DNA from: Prolixibacter bellariivorans ATCC BAA-1284 | GTDB taxonomy: Bacteria > Bacteroidota > Bacteroidia > Bacteroidales > Prolixibacteraceae | Direction: 5' to 3' | Assembly (NCBI RefSeq): GCF_000621705.1 | Contig: NZ_JHXO01000005.1 | Location: forward strand, 1 to 64,000 | Length of the DNA stretch: 64,000 nt | Part shown: one piece after another, positions 51,964 to 60,356 of the stretch | Layout of the letters: each line of letters starts with the position of its first letter | Position numbering within the stretch: position 1 is the first letter of the stretch | Made by a program: the position numbers and the translations under genes | Notes under the pieces: generated by a model | What the model saw: only the letters and a program-made list of their open reading frames with translations | Databases searched by the model: none | What the model was told of the DNA's origin: nothing

Positions 51964-51971
51964 TAATTTTG
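51964..51971 (+). promoter_or_regulatory. -7 promoter element for hisS
   Basis: TAATTTTG matches TAnnTTTG and lies 51 nt before the hisS ATG. No -33 TTG is seen. Confidence 0.45.
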
Positions 51972-52022
51972 CAGTTTCTCAGATAAACGATAACGCAACG
52001 TAAAGAAAATCATATACGACTC

Positions 52023-53387
52023 ATGGCACAGAAACCGTCTATCCCCAAAGGAACGCGCGATTTTTCACCAGAAGAAATGGTGAAACGGAATTACATATTC
52101 GATACCATCAAACAGGTGTTTCGTTTGTATGGTTTTCAATCCATCGAAACTCCGGCCATGGAGAACCTTTCTACTTTGATGGGTAAATATGGTGAAGAAG
52201 GGGATAAACTTCTTTTTAAGATTCTGAATTCCGGCGATTTCCTGTCGAAAGTTAACGACAGCGAACTGGCCGGGAAAGACTCGATAAAACTGACCAACCA
52301 GATTTCGGAAAAAGGACTGCGTTATGACTTGACAGTGCCTTTTGCCCGTTACGTGGTGCAACACCGAAACGAAATTACTTTTCCGTTTAAACGTTTCCAG
52401 ATTCAGCCGGTTTGGCGTGCCGATCGCCCGCAGAAAGGCCGTTATCGCGAATTCTTCCAGTGTGATGTAGATGTGATTGGTTCCGATTCATTGCTGAATG
52501 AAGTGGAATTGATTCAGATTGTGGATGAGGTCTTCAGGAGACTGAACATCAATGTGGTATTAAAGCTGAATAACCGGAAAATTCTTTCGGGAATAGCAGA
52601 AACAATTGGTGAAATCGATCGGATTGTCGATATCACGGTGGCGATTGATAAGCTCGATAAGATTGGATTGGAAAAAGTAAATGCAGAGCTCGGAGAGAAA
52701 GGTGTTTCGACTGATGCTATTGCGAAGCTGCAACCTATTCTGAAATTGAGCGGAACCAATGAGGAAAAGCTGGATCAGATTGAACAGGTAATCGGTGGTT
52801 CGGAAACCGGACGCAAAGGTATTGACGAAGTTCGTACCATTTTCAATTACCTGAAGCAACTCGATTTGGGGACCGAAGTGGAATTGGACTTGACATTGGC
52901 TCGTGGGTTGAATTACTACACGGGGGCAATATTCGAGGTAAAAGCGAAAGATGTGGAGATTGGTTCCATTACGGGTGGTGGCCGCTACGATGATTTGACC
53001 GGCATTTTCGGTTTGCCTGATGTATCCGGTGTGGGTATTTCGTTTGGTGCCGACCGTATTTATGATGTCATGACACAGCTCGATCTTTTCCCAAAAGATA
53101 AGGTAACTACTACGCGTCTCATGTTTGTCAATTTTGGTCCGGAAGAAGAAAAATACTGCTTGCCGATGTTGGCGAAGTTGCGTGCTGCCGGCGTAAATGC
53201 CGAGATATTTCCGGAGGCTGCCAAAATGAAGAAGCAGATGAATTACGCGAATAAGAAGGGAATTGCGTTTGTGGCTATGGCCGGTGAAAATGAAATTGCC
53301 GATGGCTTATTTACGTTAAAAAATATGGAAACCGGCGGGCAGCAACAATTTGATTCCCGTCAGTTATTGGAAACCCTGACAAAATAG
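52023..53387 (+). CDS. hisS: Histidyl-tRNA synthetase
   Basis: Class II synthetase of 454 residues. Motif 2 is [20 protein letters not shown], the histidine-specific [14 protein letters not shown] and [12 protein letters not shown] are present, motif 3 is [15 protein letters not shown], and the C-terminal 90 residues are the anticodon-binding domain. Monocistronic as far as can be seen; the gap to the next gene carries a stem-loop at 53411-53446 without a T tract. Confidence 0.97.
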   Translation: MAQKPSIPKGTRDFSPEEMVKRNYIFDTIKQVFRLYGFQSIETPAMENLSTLMGKYGEEGDKLLFKILNSGDFLSKVNDSELAGKDSIKLTNQISEKGLRYDLTVPFARYVVQHRNEITFPFKRFQIQPVWRADRPQKGRYREFFQCDVDVIGSDSLLNEVELIQIVDEVFRRLNINVVLKLNNRKILSGIAETIGEIDRIVDITVAIDKLDKIGLEKVNAELGEKGVSTDAIAKLQPILKLSGTNEEKLDQIEQVIGGSETGRKGIDEVRTIFNYLKQLDLGTEVELDLTLARGLNYYTGAIFEVKAKDVEIGSITGGGRYDDLTGIFGLPDVSGVGISFGADRIYDVMTQLDLFPKDKVTTTRLMFVNFGPEEEKYCLPMLAKLRAAGVNAEIFPEAAKMKKQMNYANKKGIAFVAMAGENEIADGLFTLKNMETGGQQQFDSRQLLETLTK

Positions 53388-53582
53388 ATTTTTTATTACC
53401 GATAAGGTTCTTATTTTTCCGGCACCATGAAAAGGAGCCGGGAAAATAAATCATATCGAATGGTCAAGCTGGCAGGAGGCGATATTCGCTTCCCGTGAAT
53501 CCGGATGAAATGTTAGCAGAATACCGTATTCCGGTTAATGGAATACGTAAGATTTATGTTTAACTATTTATCCGGAATTTTT

Positions 53583-55079
53583 ATGTCTGAAAATATTCAC
53601 TACATCTCTCCGGCAAAACTAACATTTGAAGATGTTGAGGATTTGCTGGAAAAACATAAGACCCTCGCCCTTTCGGAGGAATCAGAAAAGCTGATAAGCG
53701 ATTGTAAAAACTGGCTTGATAAGAAGCTGGCTGGCAGCGAAGAACCGATTTATGGTATCAATACCGGATTCGGAGCGCTGTGTGATCGGGAAATATCGAA
53801 AGACGATTTGAGCAAACTTCAGGAAAACCTTGTTTTATCGCATGCCTGTAATATTGGTCCAGAGCTTCCCCACGCGGTAATAAAACTGATGCTGTTTTTG
53901 AAAGCACATGCCTTATCTTACGGAAAATCGGGTGTGCAAGTAAAAACCGTACAGCGTATTATCGACATGTTTAACCACGATGTTATACCAGTGGTATGTG
54001 AACAAGGCTCGCTTGGCGCATCTGGTGACTTGGCTCCGTTGGCTATGTTATTCCTGCCTCTTTTGGGGAGAGGAGAGGTTTACTATCGCGGCGAACGCAT
54101 GGAAGCTTCCTATGTGCTTGAATCATTAGGTTGGGAACCGATTCGTCTGGAGGCGAAAGAAGGATTGGCCTTGCTGAATGGTACACAATTTATGCTGGCT
54201 CACGGTATCTTCACGCTGCTGAAGGCTTTCCGGATTGCTAAATACGCCGATATCATCGGAGCATTGTCGCTCGACGCTTTCAATGGACTTATCGGACCAT
54301 TCGAGGAGCGTATTCAGCGAATTCGTCCGCATCACGGTCAAATTGAAACGGCACGTAACTTTCGCTCCATTTTGTCCGGAAGTGAGCTGATAGAACGACC
54401 GAAAAAGCATGTGCAGGATCCTTATTCATTTCGTTGTATTCCGCAGGTTCATGGTGCCGTGAAGGATGCGATTGATTATGTGGCTAATGTTATTGAAGTG
54501 GAGATGAACTCGGTCACCGATAATCCAACCATTTTTCCGGAAGACGACATGATTGTTTCGGGAGGTAATTTCCACGGTGAGCCGTTGGCGCTTTCGTTGG
54601 ACTTTTTGTCTATCGCCATATCGGAGCTTGGTAGCATCTCTGAAAGACGTACCTACCGGTTGATTTCCGGTGAACGCGATTTGCCCGAATTTCTTGTAGC
54701 TAATCCGGGATTGAATTCCGGTTTTATGATTCCGCAATACGCGGCCGCTTCGATTGTGAGTCAAAGTAAACAATTGTGTACACCGGCATCAGTCGATTCC
54801 ATTCCATCGTCGAATGAACAAGAGGACCATGTGAGTATGGGTGGCAATGCGGCAACCAAGGTGCTGAAGGTCGCAGACAATACGTTGAAGATTCTTTCTA
54901 TTGAGCTTTATAATGCATCACAAGCACTGGAGTTCCGCCGGCCGATGAAGACCTCACCTTACCTGGAGGATTTCCTGAAGCAATACCGAACTCGTGTTGA
55001 TTTTGTAGAAGAAGATACCTTGATGTACGAAGGTATCAACCAAACCATCGACTTTTTGGACAAAGGCAGATTTGCCTGA
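53583..55079 (+). CDS. hutH: Histidine ammonia-lyase (aromatic amino acid lyase family)
   Basis: Deaminates histidine to urocanate. The 498-residue protein has the MIO prosthetic triad Ala146-Ser147-Gly148 in GSLGASGDLAPLA, the selectivity pair Ser-His in NLVLSHACNIG, the GINTGFG segment and the QEDHVSMGGNAA block with the Glu typical of histidine enzymes. No hutU, hutI or hutG is adjacent, so a role as a tyrosine-type lyase cannot be fully excluded. An open frame begins at 53538; the ATG at 53583 gives the usual length. Confidence 0.87.
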   Translation: MSENIHYISPAKLTFEDVEDLLEKHKTLALSEESEKLISDCKNWLDKKLAGSEEPIYGINTGFGALCDREISKDDLSKLQENLVLSHACNIGPELPHAVIKLMLFLKAHALSYGKSGVQVKTVQRIIDMFNHDVIPVVCEQGSLGASGDLAPLAMLFLPLLGRGEVYYRGERMEASYVLESLGWEPIRLEAKEGLALLNGTQFMLAHGIFTLLKAFRIAKYADIIGALSLDAFNGLIGPFEERIQRIRPHHGQIETARNFRSILSGSELIERPKKHVQDPYSFRCIPQVHGAVKDAIDYVANVIEVEMNSVTDNPTIFPEDDMIVSGGNFHGEPLALSLDFLSIAISELGSISERRTYRLISGERDLPEFLVANPGLNSGFMIPQYAAASIVSQSKQLCTPASVDSIPSSNEQEDHVSMGGNAATKVLKVADNTLKILSIELYNASQALEFRRPMKTSPYLEDFLKQYRTRVDFVEEDTLMYEGINQTIDFLDKGRFA

Positions 55080-55085
55080 TAAAAT

Positions 55086-55120
55086 AAAAAAAGCCGGAGT
55101 AAATTGCTCCGGCTTTTCTT
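55086..55120. terminator. Bidirectional terminator
   Basis: AAAAGCCGGAG / CTCCGGCTTTT, an 11 bp perfect stem between convergent genes. Confidence 0.92.
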
Positions 55121-55576
55121 TTAGTCTTTATCGTGTTTTCTTCGATACTCTTTCATTAGGTAACCCATAAATTTTCGTTCAGCAAAATAGAGTGTCACAA
55201 CCTTGTTGGCCGGAAGCACTTTGAGCAATTTCTCGTTGTATTCTTTCATCATTTGCCCTTCACGGAGATGAATGTCGGCATATTTTTCTGCCATTTGACG
55301 AAATTGGGCATCGGTCATATTGGTTGAATCTTTGTGAAACGCATCTTCCAGATCCTTTTTCTCGTGCCATATCTTTGCACGTTCGCTTTCCAGCATGTTA
55401 TATACTGGCCAGAAGTTTTGTGCTTCTTCCGGAGTCAACGACAGTTGTTCTGTCAGGAAGGCAATTTTCTGGTTTTTGATGGCATCCCATCCGGGAAAAT
55501 CTTTTTTTGAGTGGTGTTGAGCAAAGAGCGACGGTCCGGAGAGGAACAATATGGCGATAAGTATCAGCTTTTTCAT
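55121..55576 (-). CDS. Periplasmic Spy/CpxP-like helical protein
   Basis: A 151-residue exported protein with a Sec signal peptide (cleaved near LFAQ). The mature chain is helical with KIAFLTEQLSLTPEEAQNFW, which fits the LTxxQ-style motif of CpxP/Spy chaperone-like sensors, and a long charged helix. It lies 12 nt after an anti-sigma-like gene, the third member of an ECF set, so it may tune that sigma factor or act as its target chaperone (inference). Confidence 0.75.
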   Translation of the reverse strand: MKKLILIAILFLSGPSLFAQHHSKKDFPGWDAIKNQKIAFLTEQLSLTPEEAQNFWPVYNMLESERAKIWHEKKDLEDAFHKDSTNMTDAQFRQMAEKYADIHLREGQMMKEYNEKLLKVLPANKVVTLYFAERKFMGYLMKEYRRKHDKD

Positions 55577-55588
55577 TATTCCGGTATT

Positions 55589-56080
55589 TTATTGATTGTA
55601 ATTTCGAAGGATTTCCCAATCAGAGTAATTCATAACAATATAATCTTCTATTTGCTGTGACGTCAAGGTATCGGTAGCCATTGTGTTGTCTACATCGTTC
55701 AGTGTACTCAAAATCTGAAGATCGTCAGAGCTGGAAAAAAGTTGGTAGTTCATTAATGTTTCAAAATAATTGTCTCCCGGTGCATCTGTCTGAACCGTAT
55801 TACCCGGATGTTTAGCCAGGTAATTATTCCATATTCCCGGAAGGAAATTTTCCAATGGAACATACAACAGGAAAAAAACCAACGCAAAACTGGCTGCCAG
55901 TCCCAGAACAGGTTTGAGAATATTTAGCCACTGTAGCCTATGGGCAGGTTGTTCTTCTGCCTTAATGCGACTGTTCAACCGTTCGGAGAAGGTATCAAAA
56001 TAAGCCTCCGGGGTACCAAACGGATTCTCCTTTTTAATATGGGAGAGTGGTGACTCTTTATGTTCTTTTTTCTCCTTCAT
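55589..56080 (-). CDS. Putative anti-sigma factor (single membrane helix)
   Basis: A 163-residue protein with a soluble N-terminus (about 1-53), one membrane helix (VLGLAASFALVFFLLYV) and a periplasmic part of about 90 residues. The motif NPFGTPEAYFDTFSERL near residue 20 is common in Bacteroidota proteins next to ECF sigma genes. No zinc motif. It lies 62 nt downstream of the sigma gene; the role is inferred from context. Confidence 0.68.
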   Translation of the reverse strand: MKEKKEHKESPLSHIKKENPFGTPEAYFDTFSERLNSRIKAEEQPAHRLQWLNILKPVLGLAASFALVFFLLYVPLENFLPGIWNNYLAKHPGNTVQTDAPGDNYFETLMNYQLFSSSDDLQILSTLNDVDNTMATDTLTSQQIEDYIVMNYSDWEILRNYNQ

Positions 56081-56142
56081 TGGATTTTTTAACTTTCAAA
56101 AATTTAGACAAGATTCGCTATCAAAGGTTTAATCCACTAAAG

Positions 56143-56688
56143 TTAATTGTCTTCAATATATGCCTCAATCTTTTTTACGGCATGATGGTAGGAAGCTTTC
56201 AGTGCTCCGACCGATGTTTCCAGAATTTCAGACATCTCATGATATTTCATTTCATCAAAGTATTTCATATTGAAAACCAACCGCTGTTTATCGGGTAACG
56301 TGAGGATGGCTTTCTGTAATTTCAGTTGTGCCTGGTCGCCTTCAAAATATTCGTCGGCTTCCAGTGTCGACAAAAGAAATTCACTTCCTTCATCCAGTAA
56401 ATGGTGGGATTTTCGTTTGCGCTCGTTGATAAAACTTAACGCTTCGTTGGTGGCTATGCGGTACAACCAGGTAAAAAGACTGGAATCGGCCCGAAAATTC
56501 TCAACACTTTTCCAGACTTTCAAGAAGACATTCTGCAATACATCATCAGTATCATCATGATTCACCACAATCTTGCGGATATGCCAATATAATCGCTCCT
56601 GATATGATTTTACCAGAATGTGAAAGGCCATGGCTCGCCTGGTTTCGTCCTTCAGGTCGTTTATTAATTCTTTTTCGTCGATGTGCAT
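56143..56688 (-). CDS. ECF RNA polymerase sigma factor (second)
   Basis: A 181-residue sigma factor with region 2 (DDTDDVLQNVFLKVWKSVEN, LFTWLYRIATNEAL) and region 4 (LTLPDKQRLVFNMKYFDEMK, YHEMSEILETSVGALKASYH). The motif set differs from the factor at 13180, and no TGTAAC-N17-CGTC promoter is seen upstream; a near-consensus housekeeping -7 (TACCTTTA) is present instead. It heads a sigma, anti-sigma, CpxP-like operon. Confidence 0.93.
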   Translation of the reverse strand: MHIDEKELINDLKDETRRAMAFHILVKSYQERLYWHIRKIVVNHDDTDDVLQNVFLKVWKSVENFRADSSLFTWLYRIATNEALSFINERKRKSHHLLDEGSEFLLSTLEADEYFEGDQAQLKLQKAILTLPDKQRLVFNMKYFDEMKYHEMSEILETSVGALKASYHHAVKKIEAYIEDN

Positions 56689-56760
56689 GCAGATGCAGAA
56701 TTCCCTTCTTGTTCAATCAAAGAATGAGACTGTGAATAAAGGTAAAGGTTTAACCGATTG

Positions 56761-57507
56761 TTATACCCGGAATGAGAAACTTTGTTCTGCCAGCATCTCA
56801 TAAACCTTCTTATCGAACCTGAAAAGCCGGGCTGCACGATGCGCTACACCTGTTTGCATTTTCCCGGTATCGACGACCAGATGCATTTTTTGAATTTTTT
56901 TACGAAAGTTCCTGGTGTCAAGTTCGATTCCCAAAACAGTTTCGTACAACTGCTGGAGTTGCGTCAGTGTAAACATTTCAGGAAGCAAATGGAATCCAAC
57001 CGGCCTGATTTGCACTTCCTCGCGCAGGCGCTTGAGTGCTTTTTCAATCATGGCATTGTGGTCGAAAATCAATTCAGGAACTTTGTCGATATCGTACCAT
57101 TCCAGCGATTTCAGCAGGCTGGAACCGCGAATGCTATAATGTTCGGGATTAATCAAAGCGTAATAAACAACCGACACAACCCGGAGAAAGGAAACACGCT
57201 CGGTTTCACCAAACGCACCCAACTGTTTCAAATAGATATCTTTTATCCCTGTTGCTGTTTCCAGTATGTCTCTGGCATAATCGTTAATGGAACGATCAAC
57301 CGGAACATGGCCGCCAGGCAAACCGATTGGTTTTTCGTAAGGGAACTTTCCGTCAGGCTCTGTTTCGGTATATGGTGCAAAGGCATCAGGATTCTTGACT
57401 GGTGCATCAAGTTGTTCCTTGTCATATTCCAGCAATAACACTTTCAATTTCTTCTCGTGGAAACCAAAGATCACGCAATCAATCGACAGCGAAGGGATAA
57501 TGTTCAT
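56761..57507 (-). CDS. NrtR-like regulator with degenerate Nudix domain (1)
   Basis: A 248-residue protein with an N-terminal Nudix fold (about 5-150) and a C-terminal winged helix (FTLTQLQQLYETVLGIELDT, then RNFRKKIQKM). The Nudix box GGHVPVDRSINDYARDILE lacks the Glu residues that bind metal, so it should sense rather than hydrolyse a ligand. Bacteroidota use this architecture for sugar regulators such as AraR as well as for NAD regulation. A palindrome lies over its own promoter. Confidence 0.87.
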   Translation of the reverse strand: MNIIPSLSIDCVIFGFHEKKLKVLLLEYDKEQLDAPVKNPDAFAPYTETEPDGKFPYEKPIGLPGGHVPVDRSINDYARDILETATGIKDIYLKQLGAFGETERVSFLRVVSVVYYALINPEHYSIRGSSLLKSLEWYDIDKVPELIFDHNAMIEKALKRLREEVQIRPVGFHLLPEMFTLTQLQQLYETVLGIELDTRNFRKKIQKMHLVVDTGKMQTGVAHRAARLFRFDKKVYEMLAEQSFSFRV

Positions 57508-57516
57508 ATTTTCACT

Positions 57517-57534
57517 TTTCTACAAAAGTAGAAA
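57517..57534. promoter_or_regulatory. Palindromic operator over the NrtR-like promoter
   Basis: TTTCTAC-AAAA-GTAGAAA is a perfect 7 bp inverted repeat 10 nt before the start codon. On the minus strand it includes TACTTTTG, a perfect -7 element, so binding would block transcription of the regulator itself. Confidence 0.55.
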
Positions 57535-57693
57535 TCCTCATTAAAATCTCATGATTTTCCCTTTAAATGATGTTCTTAAATAGGTTTACATATAAAAAAG
57601 GAGATGAATTAATGCTGAAATCCTGATATAAAGGTGAATTGGTTGACTGAATTAGATTGGAAAATAGGACGCGCATCTTCTCACAGAAAATAG

Positions 57694-57701
57694 TAACTTT
57701 G
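57694..57701 (+). promoter_or_regulatory. -7 promoter element for ychF
   Basis: TAACTTTG lies 33 nt before the ATG. No -33 TTG is seen. Confidence 0.5.
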
Positions 57702-57734
57702 CCCACCGAAAAATTTAAACGTAAGGAGAATAAG

Positions 57735-58835
57735 ATGGCATTGCAATGTGGAATCGTTGGGCTACCCAACGTTGGAAAATCAACCTTGTTTAACTGTTTG
57801 TCGAATGCCCGGGCGCAATCGGCCAATTTTCCCTTTTGCACCATTGAACCAAATGTGGGCGTTATTACTGTTCCCGACAAGCGGTTGATTGAGTTGGAGA
57901 AGATTGACAATCCTAAACGGGTTGTGCCTACTACCGTAGAAATTGTTGACATCGCTGGTTTGGTGAAAGGAGCGAGCAAGGGTGAAGGATTGGGTAACCA
58001 GTTCCTGGCCAATATTCGTGAAGTGGATGCCATCATTCATGTTTTGCGTTGTTTCGAAAACGAAAATATTACGCACGTCGACGGAACAATTGATCCGGTT
58101 CGCGACAAGGAGGTAATTGACACCGAGCTTCAGCTGAAGGATTTGGAAACCGTGGAAAACCGTATTGCCCGTTTGCAAAAACAGGCGCGTGTCGGAATGG
58201 ATAAAGCGGCTATGAAAGCGTTGGCTGTAGCTGAGAAACTGAAAGCTTCGTTGGAATCAGGAATTTCAGTGCGCGCCATCGAACTAACCGATGATGAAAA
58301 AGAGTTGATTCACGATTTCTTCCTCCTGACCGATAAGCCTGTATTGTATGTTTGCAACGTCGATGAGGCGTCGGCTGCTTCGGGAAATGCTTTTACCGAA
58401 AAGGTGAAAGAAAATATTGCCAACGAGAATGCCGAAATCCTGATTATTGCCGCAGCGACTGAAGCAGATATTGCTGAGCTGGAAACATACGAAGAAAAAC
58501 AACTTTTCCTGGAAGACCTGGGATTGGATGAGCCCGGAGTGAATAAGCTGATTCATTCGGCATACCAGTTGTTGAATCTGGAAACCTATTTCACTACCGG
58601 TGCGGACGAATCGAGAGCCTGGACGTTTAAAAAAGGAACCAAAGCTCCGGGGGCAGCCGGTATTATTCATACCGATTTCGAAAAGGGATTTATTCGTGCC
58701 GAAGTAATTAAGTACGACGACTACGTGAGTTTAGGGTCCGAAGCAGCTTGCCGTGATGCCGGAAAGATTTCTGTGGAAGGAAAGGAGTACGTTGTACAGG
58801 ACGGAGATATCATGCATTTCCGCTTTAATGTTTAA
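57735..58835 (+). CDS. ychF: YchF/OLA1-type ATPase
   Basis: A 366-residue Obg-superfamily protein that binds ATP rather than GTP. It has the P-loop GLPNVGKST, switch DIAGLVKGASKGEG, the atypical NVDE motif in place of NKxD, and the C-terminal TGS domain (ARAEVIKYDDYVSLGSEA, GDIMHFRFNV). It associates with ribosomes and redox stress. The ATG at 57735 follows an AAGGAGA ribosome site; the frame is open from 57657. Confidence 0.96.
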   Translation: MALQCGIVGLPNVGKSTLFNCLSNARAQSANFPFCTIEPNVGVITVPDKRLIELEKIDNPKRVVPTTVEIVDIAGLVKGASKGEGLGNQFLANIREVDAIIHVLRCFENENITHVDGTIDPVRDKEVIDTELQLKDLETVENRIARLQKQARVGMDKAAMKALAVAEKLKASLESGISVRAIELTDDEKELIHDFFLLTDKPVLYVCNVDEASAASGNAFTEKVKENIANENAEILIIAAATEADIAELETYEEKQLFLEDLGLDEPGVNKLIHSAYQLLNLETYFTTGADESRAWTFKKGTKAPGAAGIIHTDFEKGFIRAEVIKYDDYVSLGSEAACRDAGKISVEGKEYVVQDGDIMHFRFNV

Positions 58836-58860
58836 CATTCAAGTCAATCATTATAGAATA

Positions 58861-58891
58861 GAGCCGGCTACATTTGTGTCCGGCTTTCTTA
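58861..58891 (+). terminator. Terminator of ychF
   Basis: AGCCGG / CCGGCT with a 12 nt loop followed by TTCTTATTT, 25 nt after the stop codon. Confidence 0.75.
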
Positions 58892-59061
58892 TTTGGTAGC
58901 ATTCTACATAAGCCGGATGATTCAGTTTTACTGACCTCCTTTCTTTACAACGAGAAAGATATGTTTAATAACCTACTGTTCAGGAGCATTTTTGCTTCAA
59001 TTATTCCCACTAATGTATTAAATTACTGATATGTGGAATTAATCTATCAGGAGGTGCCAAC

Positions 59062-59388
59062 ATGAGTACAGTAACATTCAATTTCAGTGTAACGCTGGAT
59101 GAAAATGAGTTCATCAAAGTTGAAGATCATCTTTTCACTACACGTGATTCACTCAAGCGGGAAGAGCCCAAAGTTGATCTGATTAATCCTCGTTGCCTGG
59201 CTATTTTGAAGGAATTCGAAGGCCGGCTGACCATGGGGGTCGTTCAGGAGTGGCTTTTGCTCTCCAGGGCGCTAGATCAAACTTGCAGTTATCACAGCAA
59301 ATGGGATGATCATAAATTGCTCGAAGAGTTGATTTCCGGTAGAGAACATCCGGTTTCCTGGTATATTGAGAACTGCCAGGAAGTCTGA
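59062..59388 (+). CDS. Small soluble protein of unknown function
   Basis: A 108-residue protein that I do not recognise. It has an N-terminal beta-rich stretch (VTFNFSVTLDENEFIKVEDH) and a C-terminal helical half (LAILKEFEGRLTMGVVQEWL, DDHKLLEELISGREH). No signal peptide or membrane segment. An almost perfect Shine-Dalgarno site (AGGAGGTG, 59049-59056) precedes the ATG by 5 nt, unusual for this phylum and a sign of strong or special translation. Confidence 0.65.
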   Translation: MSTVTFNFSVTLDENEFIKVEDHLFTTRDSLKREEPKVDLINPRCLAILKEFEGRLTMGVVQEWLLLSRALDQTCSYHSKWDDHKLLEELISGREHPVSWYIENCQEV

Positions 59389-59470
59389 TTTTACCGAAAC
59401 CGCAATGAGGAAAAGATTTCTGAGGTAGGATTTAGTATGTTAAATTAATCCCGTATCCTGGATGAAAATG

Positions 59471-59511
59471 AGCGGGGCACGTTGAAAGATGCGTGCCCCG
59501 CTTAGTTTTTT
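59471..59511. terminator. Strong terminator between convergent genes
   Basis: AGCGGGGCACG / CGTGCCCCGCT, an 11 bp GC-rich perfect stem, followed by TAGTTTTTT. It is 8 nt from the stop of the second NrtR-like gene; its minus-strand T run is weak. Confidence 0.85.
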
Positions 59512-59518
59512 ATGTTAG

Positions 59519-60208
59519 TTATACAGCAAAGCTGAATCCTTCGCCAATTAACCGATCATATTTTTCTTTATCGAACCGATACAAGAAGGCACCTTTTCGG
59601 GAACTACGTTTATCCTTTTCCTCCAGTTTCTGAAGGAGTTCCATCGACAAGATTTTCTTCCGGAAGTTTCGTTTGTCCAGCTCGACACCTAAAATGGCTT
59701 CGTACAATTTTTGTAGTTGCGGAATGGTAAACTTGTCAGGCAGAAGCTCGAAACCAATAGGCTGCGTCTTGCATCTCCGGCGTAATCGCGCCAGCGCGTG
59801 ATTAACCATTTCCCGGTGATCGAAAACCAACTCGGGTATTTCGTCTATTTTAAACCACTGCGCATTGTGTTTTTCCAATTGTTCCGAATCCTGATGGTCG
59901 GTTTTCATCAGGGCATAGTAGGCCATCGAAATCACCCGTCCATCCGAATCGCGGTCGGGTTTGCTGTAAAGGCGAAGTTGTTCGAGATATAAACCGCTCA
60001 GCCCGGTCAGTTGATGCAAAACCCGGTCGGCGGCTTGTTCCATATCTTCATCTTCTTTTAGGAAACCGCCCATCAGCGACCATTGGCCTTTGCGGGGTTC
60101 AAAGCCTCTTTTAATCAGTAACAGCTTCAATTCTTCCTCGTCGAATCCGAAAATAATAACGTCGAGCGCTAACAGAAAGGGTGTTTGTTGGGAATAATAT
60201 TCCACCAT
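59519..60208 (-). CDS. NrtR-like regulator with degenerate Nudix domain (2)
   Basis: A 229-residue paralogue of the protein at 56761: Nudix fold (LALDVIIFGFDEEELKLLLI) and winged helix (FTIPQLQKLYEAILGVELDK, RNFRKKILSMELL). The Nudix box keeps one Glu (GGFLKEDE) but reads RVLHQL where RExxEE is needed, so it is probably not a hydrolase. The frame opens at a TTG at 60232; the ATG at 60208 (MVEYYSQQT) is preferred. The two paralogues flank ychF and a hypothetical gene. Confidence 0.87.
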   Translation of the reverse strand: MVEYYSQQTPFLLALDVIIFGFDEEELKLLLIKRGFEPRKGQWSLMGGFLKEDEDMEQAADRVLHQLTGLSGLYLEQLRLYSKPDRDSDGRVISMAYYALMKTDHQDSEQLEKHNAQWFKIDEIPELVFDHREMVNHALARLRRRCKTQPIGFELLPDKFTIPQLQKLYEAILGVELDKRNFRKKILSMELLQKLEEKDKRSSRKGAFLYRFDKEKYDRLIGEGFSFAV

Positions 60209-60225
60209 CGTTAAATAAGTTTCAC

Positions 60226-60240
60226 GTGTCAAACGGACAC
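60226..60240. repeat. Palindrome upstream of the second NrtR-like gene
   Basis: GTGTC-AAACG-GACAC is a 5 bp inverted repeat 18 nt before the ATG, a possible autoregulatory operator. It does not resemble the site of the first paralogue. Confidence 0.35.
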
Positions 60241-60356
60241 TTTTGTTGATACTGCAAGTTTATCCTAATTTTCTGAAATATGAAAAGATAAATCTTTGGT
60301 TTCTGAATGTAACATTTTGGTACCCATCCATACTAACATGAAAAACCAGTTAACTT

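Noticed and set aside
53411-53446. 10 bp stem-loop after hisS as a terminator
   Set aside because: No T tract follows on either strand in the right position; kept only as a stem-loop note.
56782-57438. 218-codon plus-strand frame opposite the first NrtR-like gene
   Set aside because: Antisense to a conserved regulator; no coding signal of its own.
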